Source of the DNA: Actinobacteria bacterium HGW-Actinobacteria-5
GTDB lineage: Bacteria; Actinomycetota; Actinomycetes; Propionibacteriales; Propionibacteriaceae
DNA length: 36,364 nt
Assembly: GCA_002843035.1 (NCBI GenBank)
Contig: PHEV01000041.1
Location: 1-36,364 of the forward strand
Direction of reading: 5' to 3'
Part shown: positions 1 through 7,759 of the stretch, piece after piece
Layout: the number at the start of each line of letters is the position of its first letter
Position numbering within the stretch: the stretch's first letter is position 1
Program-made: the position numbers and the translations under genes
The notes under the pieces: model-generated
Seen by the model: only the letters and a program-made list of their open reading frames with translations
Database searches by the model: none
What the model was told of the DNA's origin: nothing

Positions 1-243
1 CGTCCGGAGGGTGTCGCCGCGCCGCAGGTGCGGCCCGCGCCCAGGACGCACTCGACGCGTCCGGCTGCGACGGCGCCGGATTCCTGGCAGCTCACCGATC
101 GCGGTATCGCGGTGGCGGTGGTGCTCTTCCTTGCCGTGGTGGCGGTGGCCGCGGTGGTTCTGGTCGGGGCGTTTCTCTCGGTGAGTGACGCGCCCATCCC
201 GACGGCTCCGCCGGCGCCCGTGGCCGCCGCGGCACAGGGCTGA
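1..243 (+). CDS. Small single-pass membrane protein, 5' end cut by the window edge or starting at GTG 28
   Basis: The frame is open from base 1, and the first available start is GTG 28, which would give 71 aa, so the true N-terminus may lie outside the window. What is visible is a Pro/Ala/Arg-rich stretch, one strong hydrophobic segment (about residues 30-50 counted from GTG 28) and a Pro/Ala-rich tail ending at TGA 241-243. Established context: in many actinobacteria a short membrane protein, often with a C-terminal LysM domain, lies between lexA and nrdR. This one sits directly upstream of nrdR and has the hydrophobic part but no LysM domain, so it may be a shortened relative. A perfect hairpin follows 14 nt after the stop. 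No enzymatic function can be inferred. Confidence 0.55.
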   Translation, partial: RPEGVAAPQVRPAPRTHSTRPAATAPDSWQLTDRGIAVAVVLFLAVVAVAAVVLVGAFLSVSDAPIPTAPPAPVAAAAQG

Positions 244-257
244 TTCCGGGGGGATGC

Positions 258-290
258 CACGCCGGCCGGTCCTGATGACCGGCCGGCGTG
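258..290 (+). terminator. Hairpin terminator after the membrane-protein gene
   Basis: Perfect 13-bp inverted repeat (258-270 pairs with 278-290) around a 7-nt loop, 14 nt after the stop codon. No T-run follows, as is common for terminators in GC-rich actinobacteria. It separates the first gene from the nrdR promoter. Confidence 0.7.
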
Positions 291-332
291 CGCAATTGGG
301 ACCATCCGCCGCGACACGCGGACCAACGGGTC

Positions 333-361
333 TTGCCAGTCTGCGGTTCGCGGCATAACCT
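333..361 (+). promoter_or_regulatory. Predicted nrdRJ promoter (TTGCCA-17-TAACCT)
   Basis: A -35-like TTGCCA at 333-338 and a -10-like TAACCT at 356-361 are separated by 17 bp. Transcription would start near 368, inside the first NrdR box. This fits autorepression by NrdR. Confidence 0.5.
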
Positions 362-408
362 CTACATCTAGTAGTTACAGCGCTGTGGTTCCTCCACAGA
401 TTGTGGTC
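360..408 (+). promoter_or_regulatory. Tandem NrdR boxes upstream of nrdR-nrdJ
   Basis: Box 1 is the dyad CTACATCTAGTAG at 362-374, centred on 368. Box 2 is the dyad CCACAGATTGTGG at 394-406, centred on 400. The centres are 32 bp apart, about three helical turns, which is the known spacing of paired NrdR boxes in bacterial nrd promoters. Box 1 overlaps the predicted transcription start. Confidence 0.7.
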
Positions 409-469
409 ACGACTCAGAGAGTCATCCACACAACATCCACCGGATGATCCCCAGAAAGGGGTCAGGACA

Positions 470-928
470 GTGCACTGCCCGTTCTGCCGTCACACCGACA
501 CCAGGGTTCTGGACAGCCGGGTGGCCGAGGACGGCACGAGCATCCGCCGGCGCCGCCAGTGCCCGGCGTGCGAGCGGCGCTTCACCACCCTGGAGCAGAT
601 GCAGTTGGTGGTCGTGAAGCGCTCCGGTGTGGTGGAACCCTTCTCCCGCGAGAAGGTCGTGACCGGTGTCGCCAAGGCATGCAAGGGCCGGCCGGTCTCC
701 GAGGCCGACCTGGCCCGGCTGGGCCAGCGCGTGGAGGAAACGCTGCGGGCCAGCGGGCAGGCGGAGATCCCCGCCGACGAGGTGGGCCTGGCCATCCTCG
801 GTCCGCTGAGCGAACTCGACTCGGTGGCGTACCTGCGATTCGCCTCCGTCTACAAGCACTACGACTCGGTCGAAGACTTCGAGGCCGAGATCGAAACCCT
901 GCGCCGTTCGGCGCTGGTCACGAACTGA
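470..928 (+). CDS. nrdR: Transcriptional repressor NrdR
   Basis: Nucleotide-sensing repressor of ribonucleotide reductase genes. The start is GTG 470, preceded 8 nt upstream by GAAAGGGG (454-461), giving 152 aa, the usual NrdR length. An upstream in-frame TTG at 401 would add 23 unrelated residues ahead of the zinc ribbon and was rejected. The N-terminal zinc ribbon shows Cys3, Cys6, Cys31 and Cys34 (CPFC and CPAC pairs) with an Arg-rich stretch between them. An ATP-cone domain follows from about residue 49. The gene is 43 nt upstream of nrdJ, with no terminator between, and paired NrdR boxes lie ahead of it, so the repressor probably controls its own operon in response to dATP/ATP, as shown for Streptomyces nrdRJ. 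Confidence 0.96.
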   Translation: MHCPFCRHTDTRVLDSRVAEDGTSIRRRRQCPACERRFTTLEQMQLVVVKRSGVVEPFSREKVVTGVAKACKGRPVSEADLARLGQRVEETLRASGQAEIPADEVGLAILGPLSELDSVAYLRFASVYKHYDSVEDFEAEIETLRRSALVTN

Positions 929-971
929 CCACTCTCCACCCCTCCCCGATATAGCGAAAGGCAGCCCAACC

Positions 972-3806
972 ATGACCGAGACCGCGAAGGCACCCGCCAA
1001 GGGTGGCCGGAAGTCGCCGGGCCTGAAGATCAACCGGGTGTTCACCACCCCCGGCGTACACCCCTTCGACGAGGTCACCTGGGAGCTGCGCGATGTCGTG
1101 CAGACCAACTGGAAGACCGGCGAGCACGTGTTCGAGCAGCGTGGGGTGGAGTTCCCCGACTTCTGGAGCCTGAACGCGTCCACGATCGTGACCACGAAGT
1201 ACTTCCGCGGGGCACTGGGCACCCCGCAGCGTGAGGCCAGCCTGAAGACGCTGATCGACCGGGTGGTGAAGACCTACCGGAAGGCCGGCGAGGAGAACGG
1301 CTACTTCGCCACCGGTGAGGATGCGGAGATCTTCGAGCACGAGCTCACCTGGATGCTGCTGAACCAGTACTTCAGCTTCAACTCGCCGGTCTGGTTCAAC
1401 GTGGGCACCGCCAGCCCGCAGCAGGTCAGCGCGTGCTTCATCCTGAGCGTCGACGACTCGATGGACTCGATCCTGAACTGGTACAAGGAGGAGGGGTTCA
1501 TCTTCAAGGGCGGCTCGGGGGCCGGCCTGAACCTTTCCCGGATCCGTTCCAGCAAGGAACTGCTGTCCTCCGGCGGCACGGCGTCGGGTCCGGTCTCGTT
1601 CATGCGGGGCGCCGACGCGTCCGCGGGCACCATCAAGTCCGGCGGCGCCACCCGGCGCGCGGCGAAGATGGTCGTGCTCGACGTGGACCACCCCGACATC
1701 TACGAGTTCGTGGAGACGAAGGCGCGCGAGGAGGACAAGATCCGGGCGCTGCGCGACGCCGGCTTCGACATGGATCTGGGCGGCAAGGACATCGTCTCGG
1801 TCCAGTACCAGAACGCAAACAACTCGGTGCGGGTGAGTGACGAGTTCATGCGTGCGGTGGAGGAGGGCTCCGAGTTCGGGTTGCGGGGCCGGATGACCGG
1901 CGAGGTGATCGAGACCGTCGACGCCCGCGACCTGTTCGGCAAGATCTCCCAGGCCGCCTGGGAGTGCGCGGATCCCGGACTGCAGTACGACGACACGATC
2001 AATGCCTGGCACACCAATCCGGAGTCGGGCCGGATCACGGCGTCCAACCCCTGCAGCGAGTACATGAGCCTGGACAACAGCTCGTGCAACCTGGCCAGCC
2101 TGAACCTGCTCAAGTTCCTTCGCGAGGACGACACCTTCGACGTCGAGCTGTTCACGAAGGCGACGGAGCTGATCATCACCGCGATGGACATCTCGATCTG
2201 CTTCGCCGACTTCCCGACCGAATCCATCGGTGAGACCACCAGGAACTTCCGCCAGCTGGGCATCGGGTACGCCAACCTGGGTGCGCTCCTGATGGCGGTG
2301 GGCCGCGGCTACGACTCCGAGGGCGGACGCGCACTGGCCGCTGCGATCACCTCACTGATGACCGCGGTGTCCTATCGCCGCTCGGCCGAACTCGCGGCCG
2401 TGGTGGGTCCCTACAACGGCTACGCCCGTAACTCGTCGGCTCACCAGCGGGTGATGCGCAAGCACCAGGCTGCGAACGACGACGTGCGCACGTTCAACGG
2501 CCTCGACACCCCCGTGCACGCCGCGGCGGGCGCGGAGTGGGCGCAGGTCGTGGCGCTGGGGGCGAAGAACGGCTTCCGCAACGCCCAGGCCTCCGTCCTG
2601 GCGCCGACCGGAACCATCGGCTTCATGATGGACTGCGACACCACCGGCATCGAGCCGGACTTCTCCCTGGTGAAGTTCAAGAAGCTGGTCGGCGGCGGAT
2701 CGATGCAGATCGTCAACCAGACGATCCCGCGGGCGCTCCGCAAGCTCGGCTACGCGGACGAGACCGTGGAGGCGATCGTCGAGTACATCTCCAGCAACGG
2801 TCACGTGGTGAACGCCCCTGGCCTGAAGCCGGAGCACTACGAGGTGTTCGACACCGCGATGGGCCAGCGCTCGATCAGGCCCATGGGCCACGTCCGGATG
2901 ATGGCCGCGGTGCAGCCGTTCCTTTCCGGTGCGATCTCCAAGACGGTCAACCTGCCGGAGACCGCCACGGTCGAGGACATCGCCGACGTCTACCTGCAGG
3001 GCTGGAAGCTGGGCCTGAAGGCACTCGCGGTGTACCGCGACAACTGCAAGGTCGGCCAGCCGCTGAGCGACGCGAAGGCGGAGGACAAGACCGAGGCCAA
3101 GGCGGAGCCGGAGGTGCGGGTCGAGTACCGGGCACGCCGCAAGCGCCTGCCGAAGTCGCGGGTCAGCCGCACCACGTCGTTCTCCGTGGCCGGTGCCGAG
3201 GGCTACATGACCTCGGGCCAGTACGACGACGGATCGCTCGGCGAGGTGTTCCTCAAGCTCGGCAAGCAGGGTTCCACGCTGGCCGGCGTGATGGACGCCT
3301 TCTCCATCGCGGTCTCGATCGGCCTGCAGTACGGCGTGCCGCTGGAGCAGTTCGCGCAGAAGTTCACCAACCTCAAGTTCGAGCCGGCCGGCATGACCGA
3401 CGACCCGGACGTCCGGCTGGCGCAGTCGATCATGGACTACATCTTCCGCAGGCTGTCCCTGGACTACCTGTCCTACGACGAACGGGCCGAACTCGGCATC
3501 TACACCGCCGCCGAGCGGGCGCGGTACGTCGAGACCGGCAAGTACCTCTCGGAGGAGGACGAGGCCGAGCTGATCGAGTCGGAGTCGCTGAAGAACGACG
3601 CGGCGGACGACGTGCACGTGCACGCCGACGGTCCGAACCAGCCCGCGCTGGTGCCGGTGGAGGCGCACTCCACCGCAGAGGTGCTGGAGAAGCTGTCCGG
3701 GATGAGCGTGGACGCCCCGCTGTGCCTCACCTGCGGCACGAAGATGCGGCGTTCCGGTTCCTGCTACATCTGCGAGGGCTGCGGAGCCACCAGCGGCTGC
3801 AGCTGA
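972..3806 (+). CDS. nrdJ: Vitamin B12-dependent (class II) ribonucleoside-diphosphate reductase
   Basis: Reduces ribonucleotides to deoxyribonucleotides in the cytoplasm using adenosylcobalamin to generate the thiyl radical. The 944-aa product starts at ATG 972 with GAAAGG about 10 nt upstream. The active-site N-x-C-x-E triad is visible as Asn359, Cys361 and Glu363, and one redox cysteine is probably Cys155 in a SACFIL context. A charged Lys/Glu/Ala linker near residues 695-715 leads into a C-terminal domain. The protein ends in a Cys-rich tail with CxxC pairs, which in this family re-reduces the active site and binds zinc. Size and layout match actinobacterial NrdJ. Co-transcription with nrdR is likely. 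No class I nrdAB genes are in the window, so oxygen-independent, B12-dependent dNTP synthesis is expected. Confidence 0.97.
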   Translation: MTETAKAPAKGGRKSPGLKINRVFTTPGVHPFDEVTWELRDVVQTNWKTGEHVFEQRGVEFPDFWSLNASTIVTTKYFRGALGTPQREASLKTLIDRVVKTYRKAGEENGYFATGEDAEIFEHELTWMLLNQYFSFNSPVWFNVGTASPQQVSACFILSVDDSMDSILNWYKEEGFIFKGGSGAGLNLSRIRSSKELLSSGGTASGPVSFMRGADASAGTIKSGGATRRAAKMVVLDVDHPDIYEFVETKAREEDKIRALRDAGFDMDLGGKDIVSVQYQNANNSVRVSDEFMRAVEEGSEFGLRGRMTGEVIETVDARDLFGKISQAAWECADPGLQYDDTINAWHTNPESGRITASNPCSEYMSLDNSSCNLASLNLLKFLREDDTFDVELFTKATELIITAMDISICFADFPTESIGETTRNFRQLGIGYANLGALLMAVGRGYDSEGGRALAAAITSLMTAVSYRRSAELAAVVGPYNGYARNSSAHQRVMRKHQAANDDVRTFNGLDTPVHAAAGAEWAQVVALGAKNGFRNAQASVLAPTGTIGFMMDCDTTGIEPDFSLVKFKKLVGGGSMQIVNQTIPRALRKLGYADETVEAIVEYISSNGHVVNAPGLKPEHYEVFDTAMGQRSIRPMGHVRMMAAVQPFLSGAISKTVNLPETATVEDIADVYLQGWKLGLKALAVYRDNCKVGQPLSDAKAEDKTEAKAEPEVRVEYRARRKRLPKSRVSRTTSFSVAGAEGYMTSGQYDDGSLGEVFLKLGKQGSTLAGVMDAFSIAVSIGLQYGVPLEQFAQKFTNLKFEPAGMTDDPDVRLAQSIMDYIFRRLSLDYLSYDERAELGIYTAAERARYVETGKYLSEEDEAELIESESLKNDAADDVHVHADGPNQPALVPVEAHSTAEVLEKLSGMSVDAPLCLTCGTKMRRSGSCYICEGCGATSGCS

Positions 3807-3822
3807 GCCAGTTCCAGAAGCA

Positions 3823-3851
3823 CCGGCCGGTCCCCTGGCGGGGCCGGCCGG
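3823..3851. terminator. Bidirectional hairpin between nrdJ and the DUF1905 gene
   Basis: CCGGCCGG and CCCC (3823-3835, with one bulged T at 3831) pair with GGGG and CCGGCCGG (3840-3851) around a TGGC loop. It starts 17 nt after the nrdJ stop and 9 nt before the end of the convergent minus-strand gene, so it can serve both. Confidence 0.7.
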
Positions 3852-3859
3852 CGTGCGTC

Positions 3860-4153
3860 TCAGGACGGGATCAGGCGGAGGATGACAGGCACGGGATCGC
3901 CGTCCAGCAACCCCTCCGCGCGCCGGACGGCGGCCTTCACCGGCAGCACGTAGTTCCCCCGTCCGGCGGACGGGAAGAGCGACGTCCGCCAGGTGGTGGC
4001 ACCCACGCTCACCTGAACTTTCACCGCACCGAAGCCGGTCGGCGGACCGGACTCGAACCGGATCACATCGGAGAGGTCATCGGGCACCGTGACGAATCGC
4101 CACGAACCGCCGGAGTCGCACCACAGCGGGGCGGTGAAGGCCAGGTCGTCCAC
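3860..4153 (-). CDS. DUF1905 domain-containing protein
   Basis: Small protein of 97 aa. I place the start at GTG 4153, 5 nt after the stop of the upstream 67-aa gene, because the N-terminus there (VDDLAFTAPLW) fits the family; a longer reading starting at 4213 would overlap the neighbour. The family signature is visible as an aromatic WRF followed by VTVP, then a block with FGAVKVQV, a TxWRTSLFP segment and a final YVLPVKAAVRRAEGL segment. Family members are about 95 aa and often stand alone or are fused to a YdeI-like tail, which is absent here. The function of the family is not established. It is the last gene of a three-gene minus-strand unit (DedA-like, 67-aa unknown, DUF1905). Confidence 0.85.
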   Translation of the reverse strand: MDDLAFTAPLWCDSGGSWRFVTVPDDLSDVIRFESGPPTGFGAVKVQVSVGATTWRTSLFPSAGRGNYVLPVKAAVRRAEGLLDGDPVPVILRLIPS

Positions 4154-4158
4154 GACGC

Positions 4159-4362
4159 TCAATCCTCTTCGGACTCGGTCACTTCCTGTCTGGTCACCTG
4201 CAGCGACACCCACGAGGTCGTCGCCGGCGGCTCGGGCTGTTGGGGGTGTGACGAGGATCGCTCACCGGGCTGGTTGGGCCGCACCGGTTCCCCCATCGCA
4301 GCCTTCAGCGCCTGTGCGATCGCATTGCCCGCGGCGGGGTCGAACTTGCGGATCTCGGCCAT
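4159..4362 (-). CDS. Hypothetical 67-aa protein
   Basis: I do not recognise this family. The N-terminal ~25 residues (MAEIRKFDPAAGNAIAQAL) could form an amphipathic helix. The rest is Pro/Gln/Ser-rich and then acidic, ending in ESEED, and looks disordered. The start ATG 4362 lies 9 nt after the stop of the DedA-like gene and the stop is 5 nt before the DUF1905 gene, so it is probably read as part of the same transcript. The ribosome site is weak (AGGG about 8 nt upstream, overlapping the preceding stop). It is kept as a gene because of its position and tight spacing, not because of similarity. Confidence 0.55.
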   Translation of the reverse strand: MAEIRKFDPAAGNAIAQALKAAMGEPVRPNQPGERSSSHPQQPEPPATTSWVSLQVTRQEVTESEED

Positions 4363-4371
4363 GGCTGAACC

Positions 4372-4881
4372 CTATGCGACCGGGCTGTCGGGCGCTTGTG
4401 TCTCGACTGTGTCCCGAGTCCGTCGTCGGGCCTGCCAGAGCAGGTAGCCGACGATCGCAGCGACCGCGACGATGACCAGGCCGACGGCCAGGAAGGGGGA
4501 GACGGCCCACAGCCGTCCGACCAGGTCGACCCCGACCGTGCCGAGGGTCGCGTAGAGCAGGGCCCAGGCGATCGAGCCGATGGTCACGGCCGGCAGGTAG
4601 TGCCGGAGCTTCATCCCGGTCGCACCGGCGGCGAGGTTCGCCAGGGTCTGGAAGCCGATGGTCAGGAAGGACACGGCGATCGCGGGCGGCCCGTACCGGT
4701 CGATGCGCTCGGTGGCCCGCACGTAGCCGGGGGAGTCGAGCAGGTGAACGAGCCGGGTCCGACGGGCACCGGCCGTGCCCAGCCGGCCCAACCAGTACGT
4801 GCCGTTGGCCCGGAACATCACAATCACGAACAGCGCGACGACGATGAGGGGGAACGGCACATCCCAGCGGGTTGGGTCCAT
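4372..4881 (-). CDS. DedA/VTT-family membrane protein
   Basis: Polytopic inner-membrane protein of 169 aa. It starts at ATG 4881 with a clear GGAGGA (4885-4890) and a -10-like TAAGCT at 4911-4916. Hydrophobic segments lie near residues 10-25, 68-90, 98-125 and 132-152. Characteristic DedA/SNARE-associated features are the early RANGTYWLGR segment, the IDRYGPPAIAVSF stretch (the family's conserved R/G/P-containing re-entrant region) and a Gly/Ala-rich LANLAAGATGM motif. DedA proteins are linked to lipid flipping (undecaprenyl phosphate or phospholipid) and envelope integrity. The substrate here cannot be told from sequence. At 169 aa it is a little shorter than most DedA proteins (about 200 aa). 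The C-terminus is Arg-rich and cytosolic. Confidence 0.8.
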   Translation of the reverse strand: MDPTRWDVPFPLIVVALFVIVMFRANGTYWLGRLGTAGARRTRLVHLLDSPGYVRATERIDRYGPPAIAVSFLTIGFQTLANLAAGATGMKLRHYLPAVTIGSIAWALLYATLGTVGVDLVGRLWAVSPFLAVGLVIVAVAAIVGYLLWQARRRTRDTVETQAPDSPVA

Positions 4882-4944
4882 GCGTCCTCCAGCCGTGCGG
4901 ATGAGCGCCCAGCTTAGCCAGCCGCCCGGGGGGAGACGAGGACG

Positions 4945-6192
4945 CTAGGCAGTTGTCGCCCGGCGCAGCAGCACCACACCGAGGGCGAACAGGGCCAGCG
5001 CCACGGCGGAGGTGGGGTCGGCGGGATGCAGGACGGCGCCGAACTGCCACACGGCCCAGGTGCCTGCGGTGAACAGCGCATAACCCGCCTCGGCAAGACC
5101 TCGCGGCGCAGGTCCGGGGCCCCGCCGGGGGATGCAGCGTGCGTCCAGCCGGGCGATGCCGGGCACAGCGAGCGCCAGCAGCCCCAGCACGACCACGATC
5201 AGCACGAGCTGGTTCATCAGCACCGGCGCCAGTGCGGGAAGCAGCAGCGAGAGCCCGACCAGCACTCCCGCGCCGGCCACGATGGCCAGGACCTGCCACA
5301 GGTAGATCGTGAGCAGGAGGGCGTTGGTGAACCGAACGATGTCGGCGGCGCGCCGGCTCAGCCGGGCCGCCACCCCGGCGCGCTCCAGCAGCGCAAGGAC
5401 GCATGTCTGCGCGAGCCCGAGTGCGAGGATGGCCAGGGTGGGCGGCAACAGGTTCGCCACCAGCACGTCCGCCCACGCAGGCGCTGCGGGAGGGTAGCCG
5501 AGGCCGAGGACGAGGAGCGCGACCAGCGCCACCGATCCGGCGAGGACGGCCAGGACCCGTCCGATCGGCCAACCGCGGAACCAGCCCCGGTGGTACGCGA
5601 CGCCCCACTGGTGCGCCAGCGGCCAGACGAAGGCCAGGTTGAGCCACTGGAGGCGAAGGTCCCCGGTCGTCCGGACCGCCACGTCGACGGCGACAGCGCC
5701 CACCAGCAGCGGCAGCATCGCCCACGCGCCGAACCGGTCGTGCAGCCACACTGCCAGCGGGGCGGCTGCCAGGAGCAGCTGGTAGACGACGGCGAACCAG
5801 AGCAGTTGGGCGAACTGGGCGCTGCGCAGCATCGCGTCCGGGAGCCAGCCGGTCCACGCCGCGATCGTGCCCAGCCCGGCGAACATCACCATGAACACGG
5901 TCATCGGTCCGAGCAGACGGCTGCCCCGGTGGGTGAGGAAGGCCGAGTACGGCCGGCCCGAGGCCCGCCAGGTGTCCACCACTACCGCATTGGCGTAGCC
6001 GGCGGCCACGAAGAAGACCGGGACGATCGTCGCGACCCAGCTGACCCCCCAGAAGACCGGACCCGGTGCCCAGGGCACCACCTGCACCTGCCCGTCCACC
6101 AGCAGCACCTGCCACAGCAGCGTGTGGAACACGACCACGATCAGCATCGCCGCGATCCGGGCGAGGTCGATCAGGTGGTTGCGTTCGGGCAC
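4945..6192 (-). CDS. Acyltransferase family 3 integral membrane protein
   Basis: Predicted membrane O-acyltransferase of 415 aa with about ten hydrophobic segments. The N-terminus has the family hallmark: a short basic/polar lead (PERNHLIDLARIAAM) followed by TM1 with the conserved histidine in VVVFHTLLW. A later segment after the second TM pair holds RGSRLLGP, matching the Arg-rich loop of Acyl_transf_3 proteins. These enzymes acylate sugars, peptidoglycan or antibiotics at the membrane; the acceptor here is unknown. The start is GTG 6192, exactly 6 nt after a TAGGAT -10 hexamer (6199-6204), so the transcript is probably leaderless. It is divergent from the AEC transporter gene. Confidence 0.85.
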   Translation of the reverse strand: MPERNHLIDLARIAAMLIVVVFHTLLWQVLLVDGQVQVVPWAPGPVFWGVSWVATIVPVFFVAAGYANAVVVDTWRASGRPYSAFLTHRGSRLLGPMTVFMVMFAGLGTIAAWTGWLPDAMLRSAQFAQLLWFAVVYQLLLAAAPLAVWLHDRFGAWAMLPLLVGAVAVDVAVRTTGDLRLQWLNLAFVWPLAHQWGVAYHRGWFRGWPIGRVLAVLAGSVALVALLVLGLGYPPAAPAWADVLVANLLPPTLAILALGLAQTCVLALLERAGVAARLSRRAADIVRFTNALLLTIYLWQVLAIVAGAGVLVGLSLLLPALAPVLMNQLVLIVVVLGLLALAVPGIARLDARCIPRRGPGPAPRGLAEAGYALFTAGTWAVWQFGAVLHPADPTSAVALALFALGVVLLRRATTA

Positions 6193-6198
6193 CGGGAC

Positions 6199-6204
6199 AT
6201 CCTA
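6199..6204 (-). promoter_or_regulatory. -10 hexamer TAGGAT, leaderless start of the acyltransferase gene
   Basis: TAGGAT on the minus strand ends 6 nt before GTG 6192, so transcription would begin at or next to the start codon. There is no Shine-Dalgarno sequence. Confidence 0.55.
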
Positions 6205-6304
6205 GGCACCGGGGGACCGGTGTCCGCGCCGGCGGCCGGCGGCGGATCGCGCAAGCCCCGGCCCACCGGATCGGGCCGAGGTCAGGGCGGGGTGGCCGGA
6301 GGCC

Positions 6305-6310
6305 TACGCT
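6305..6310 (+). promoter_or_regulatory. -10 hexamer TACGCT, leaderless start of the AEC gene
   Basis: TACGCT is followed by a 6-nt spacer and GTG 6317. No Shine-Dalgarno sequence fits this start. Confidence 0.5.
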
Positions 6311-6316
6311 GACGGT

Positions 6317-7252
6317 GTGCAGGCGGCCCTGAGCGGATACCTCACCATCTGGTCGGTGATCGGGGTCGGCTGGGTGGTGGCACACTTCCGCGTCCTGAAC
6401 GAGAACCACCGCCGGATGCTGAACCGGATCGCGTTCACGGTGACCTCCCCTGCACTGCTGTTCGCACTGGTCGCACGGGCCAACCTCGGGCACCTGTTCA
6501 GTGCGACCCTCGCGGTCTCGACACTGGCGATCGTGGGCAGCGCGGCTGCGTATCTGGTGCTCTCCCGGGTGCTGTTCGGACGCGGTGACCTGCCGGGCCG
6601 GGTAGTCGGAACGCTCTGTTCGGTCTACACCAACGCCGGCAACCTCGGCCTGCCGATTGCGGCCTACGTGCTCGGTGACATGACCTGGATGGCGCCGATC
6701 CTGCTGTTGCAGATCGGCGTCATGCAGCCGACGGCACTCGCCCTGCTCGACCTCGCCGCGGCACGCAGGGAGCACCGCCGGCTCAGCTGGGTGCGCTACG
6801 CGACGCTGCCGCTGCGCAACCCGATCACGGTCGGCACCGTCGCGGGACTGGTCGTGAACCTGCTGCACGTGGAGGTGCCGGGCGTGGTCTGGCAGCCGAT
6901 CGAGATGGTGGGCCAGGTCACCGTCCCGGCGATGCTGATCGCTTTCGGCATCTCGCTGCGGCTCGATCCGCTGCCCGGTCGCGGCCCGGACGTCGGCGAG
7001 CTGGCCCTGGTCGCGCCGATCAAGGTGCTGCTGCATCCGGCGCTCGCACTGACCCTCGGCGCCGGGGTGTTCCACCTGCGTCCCGGCGACCTGCTGGCCG
7101 TGACGGTGATCGCCGCACTGCCGACGGCGCAGAACATCTACCTGATCGCCAGCCGGTACCACGTGCGGACGCTGCTCGCGCGCGACGCGATCTTCGTCTC
7201 GACGCTCGCGTCGATCCCGGTGATCGTCGCCGCGTCCACCTGGCTGCGCTGA
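6317..7252 (+). CDS. AEC (auxin efflux carrier) family transporter
   Basis: Secondary transporter of 311 aa with about ten TM segments in two five-TM halves. Family features visible are the N-terminal VIGVGWVVAHFRVL segment, a first half ending in the YTNAGNLGLPIA motif (the conserved Asn/Gly/Pro bend of the family) and the second-half PTAQNIYLIAS motif with Pro/Ala/Asn. Bacterial members move small organic acids such as malate or malonate. The substrate cannot be assigned here. It starts at GTG 6317 and has its own -10 at 6305-6310. The 124-bp gap to the divergent acyltransferase gene holds both promoters. Confidence 0.88.
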   Translation: MQAALSGYLTIWSVIGVGWVVAHFRVLNENHRRMLNRIAFTVTSPALLFALVARANLGHLFSATLAVSTLAIVGSAAAYLVLSRVLFGRGDLPGRVVGTLCSVYTNAGNLGLPIAAYVLGDMTWMAPILLLQIGVMQPTALALLDLAAARREHRRLSWVRYATLPLRNPITVGTVAGLVVNLLHVEVPGVVWQPIEMVGQVTVPAMLIAFGISLRLDPLPGRGPDVGELALVAPIKVLLHPALALTLGAGVFHLRPGDLLAVTVIAALPTAQNIYLIASRYHVRTLLARDAIFVSTLASIPVIVAASTWLR

Positions 7253-7343
7253 GCCGACCGGAACAGAACCGTCCCCACGACGTCCGGCGGCGGTTTCCAA
7301 CGGCACTTCGGCGGTTCCCGAGGCAGTCGGGACGCGGAGCCGC

Positions 7344-7349
7344 TAGCAT
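7344..7349 (+). promoter_or_regulatory. -10 hexamer TAGCAT ahead of the PPOX gene
   Basis: TAGCAT is followed by 7 nt and ATG 7357. Because the hexamer overlaps the upstream in-frame ATG at 7348, it argues that ATG 7357 is the true start. Confidence 0.5.
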
Positions 7350-7356
7350 GCGCCCG

Positions 7357-7758
7357 ATGGAAAGCGGCCATTTCACCCGACTCTCCGGGGACGAATGCCG
7401 TCACCTGGTTCGCGGCCACAGCGTCGGCCGGGTGTGCTGGCTGTCCGGAGAGGGCTTGCAGGCGCTTCCGGTCAGCTACATCGTCTCCAGCGACCGGCTT
7501 TTCTTCCGGGTCGATCCCGACTCCGTCCTGGGTGAGCTGGCGGGCACGGTGCCGGTGATCGTCGAGGTCGACGATATCGACGTGCCGACCGCGACCGGCT
7601 GGAGTGTCATCGTGCGCGGCGAGGCCAGCGAGGCTCCCGAGCCGCACCATCCGGCGGTGCCCGCCCCGTGGGCCCCGGGCCATCGGACGCTCACTGTGGT
7701 CGTCACGCCGACCGCCTACTCCGGCCGCGCCGTCTCGGCCGACCACCCGAGGAGTTGA
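7357..7758 (+). CDS. Pyridoxamine 5'-phosphate oxidase-fold (PPOX) family protein
   Basis: Split-barrel flavin/F420-binding-type protein of 133 aa. The start is placed at ATG 7357 because the promoter hexamer overlaps the earlier ATG. The opening (LSGDECRHLVRGHSVGRV) and the ALPVSYIV segment match the short PPOX/Pyridox_ox_2 proteins common in actinobacteria. The following SSDRLFFRVDP, VIVEVDDID and WSVIVRGEA segments are the expected beta strands of the split barrel. Cofactor and substrate are unknown. It is followed after 1 nt by the universal stress protein gene, so the two are almost certainly co-translated. This pairing occurs in actinobacterial dormancy/stress regulons. I see no clear DosR box, but I could not score one. 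Confidence 0.85.
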   Translation: MESGHFTRLSGDECRHLVRGHSVGRVCWLSGEGLQALPVSYIVSSDRLFFRVDPDSVLGELAGTVPVIVEVDDIDVPTATGWSVIVRGEASEAPEPHHPAVPAPWAPGHRTLTVVVTPTAYSGRAVSADHPRS

Positions 7759-7759
7759 G

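Noticed and set aside
918-3668. Long minus-strand open frames opposite nrdJ (918-2012 and 2352-3668)
   Set aside because: They are antisense shadows of a strongly coding GC-rich gene, with low-complexity His/Arg/Val/Gly translations and no recognisable domain.
4262-7306. 1014-codon minus-strand open frame
   Set aside because: It runs through the DedA, acyltransferase and AEC genes in another frame, with a low-complexity Arg/Pro/Gly product.
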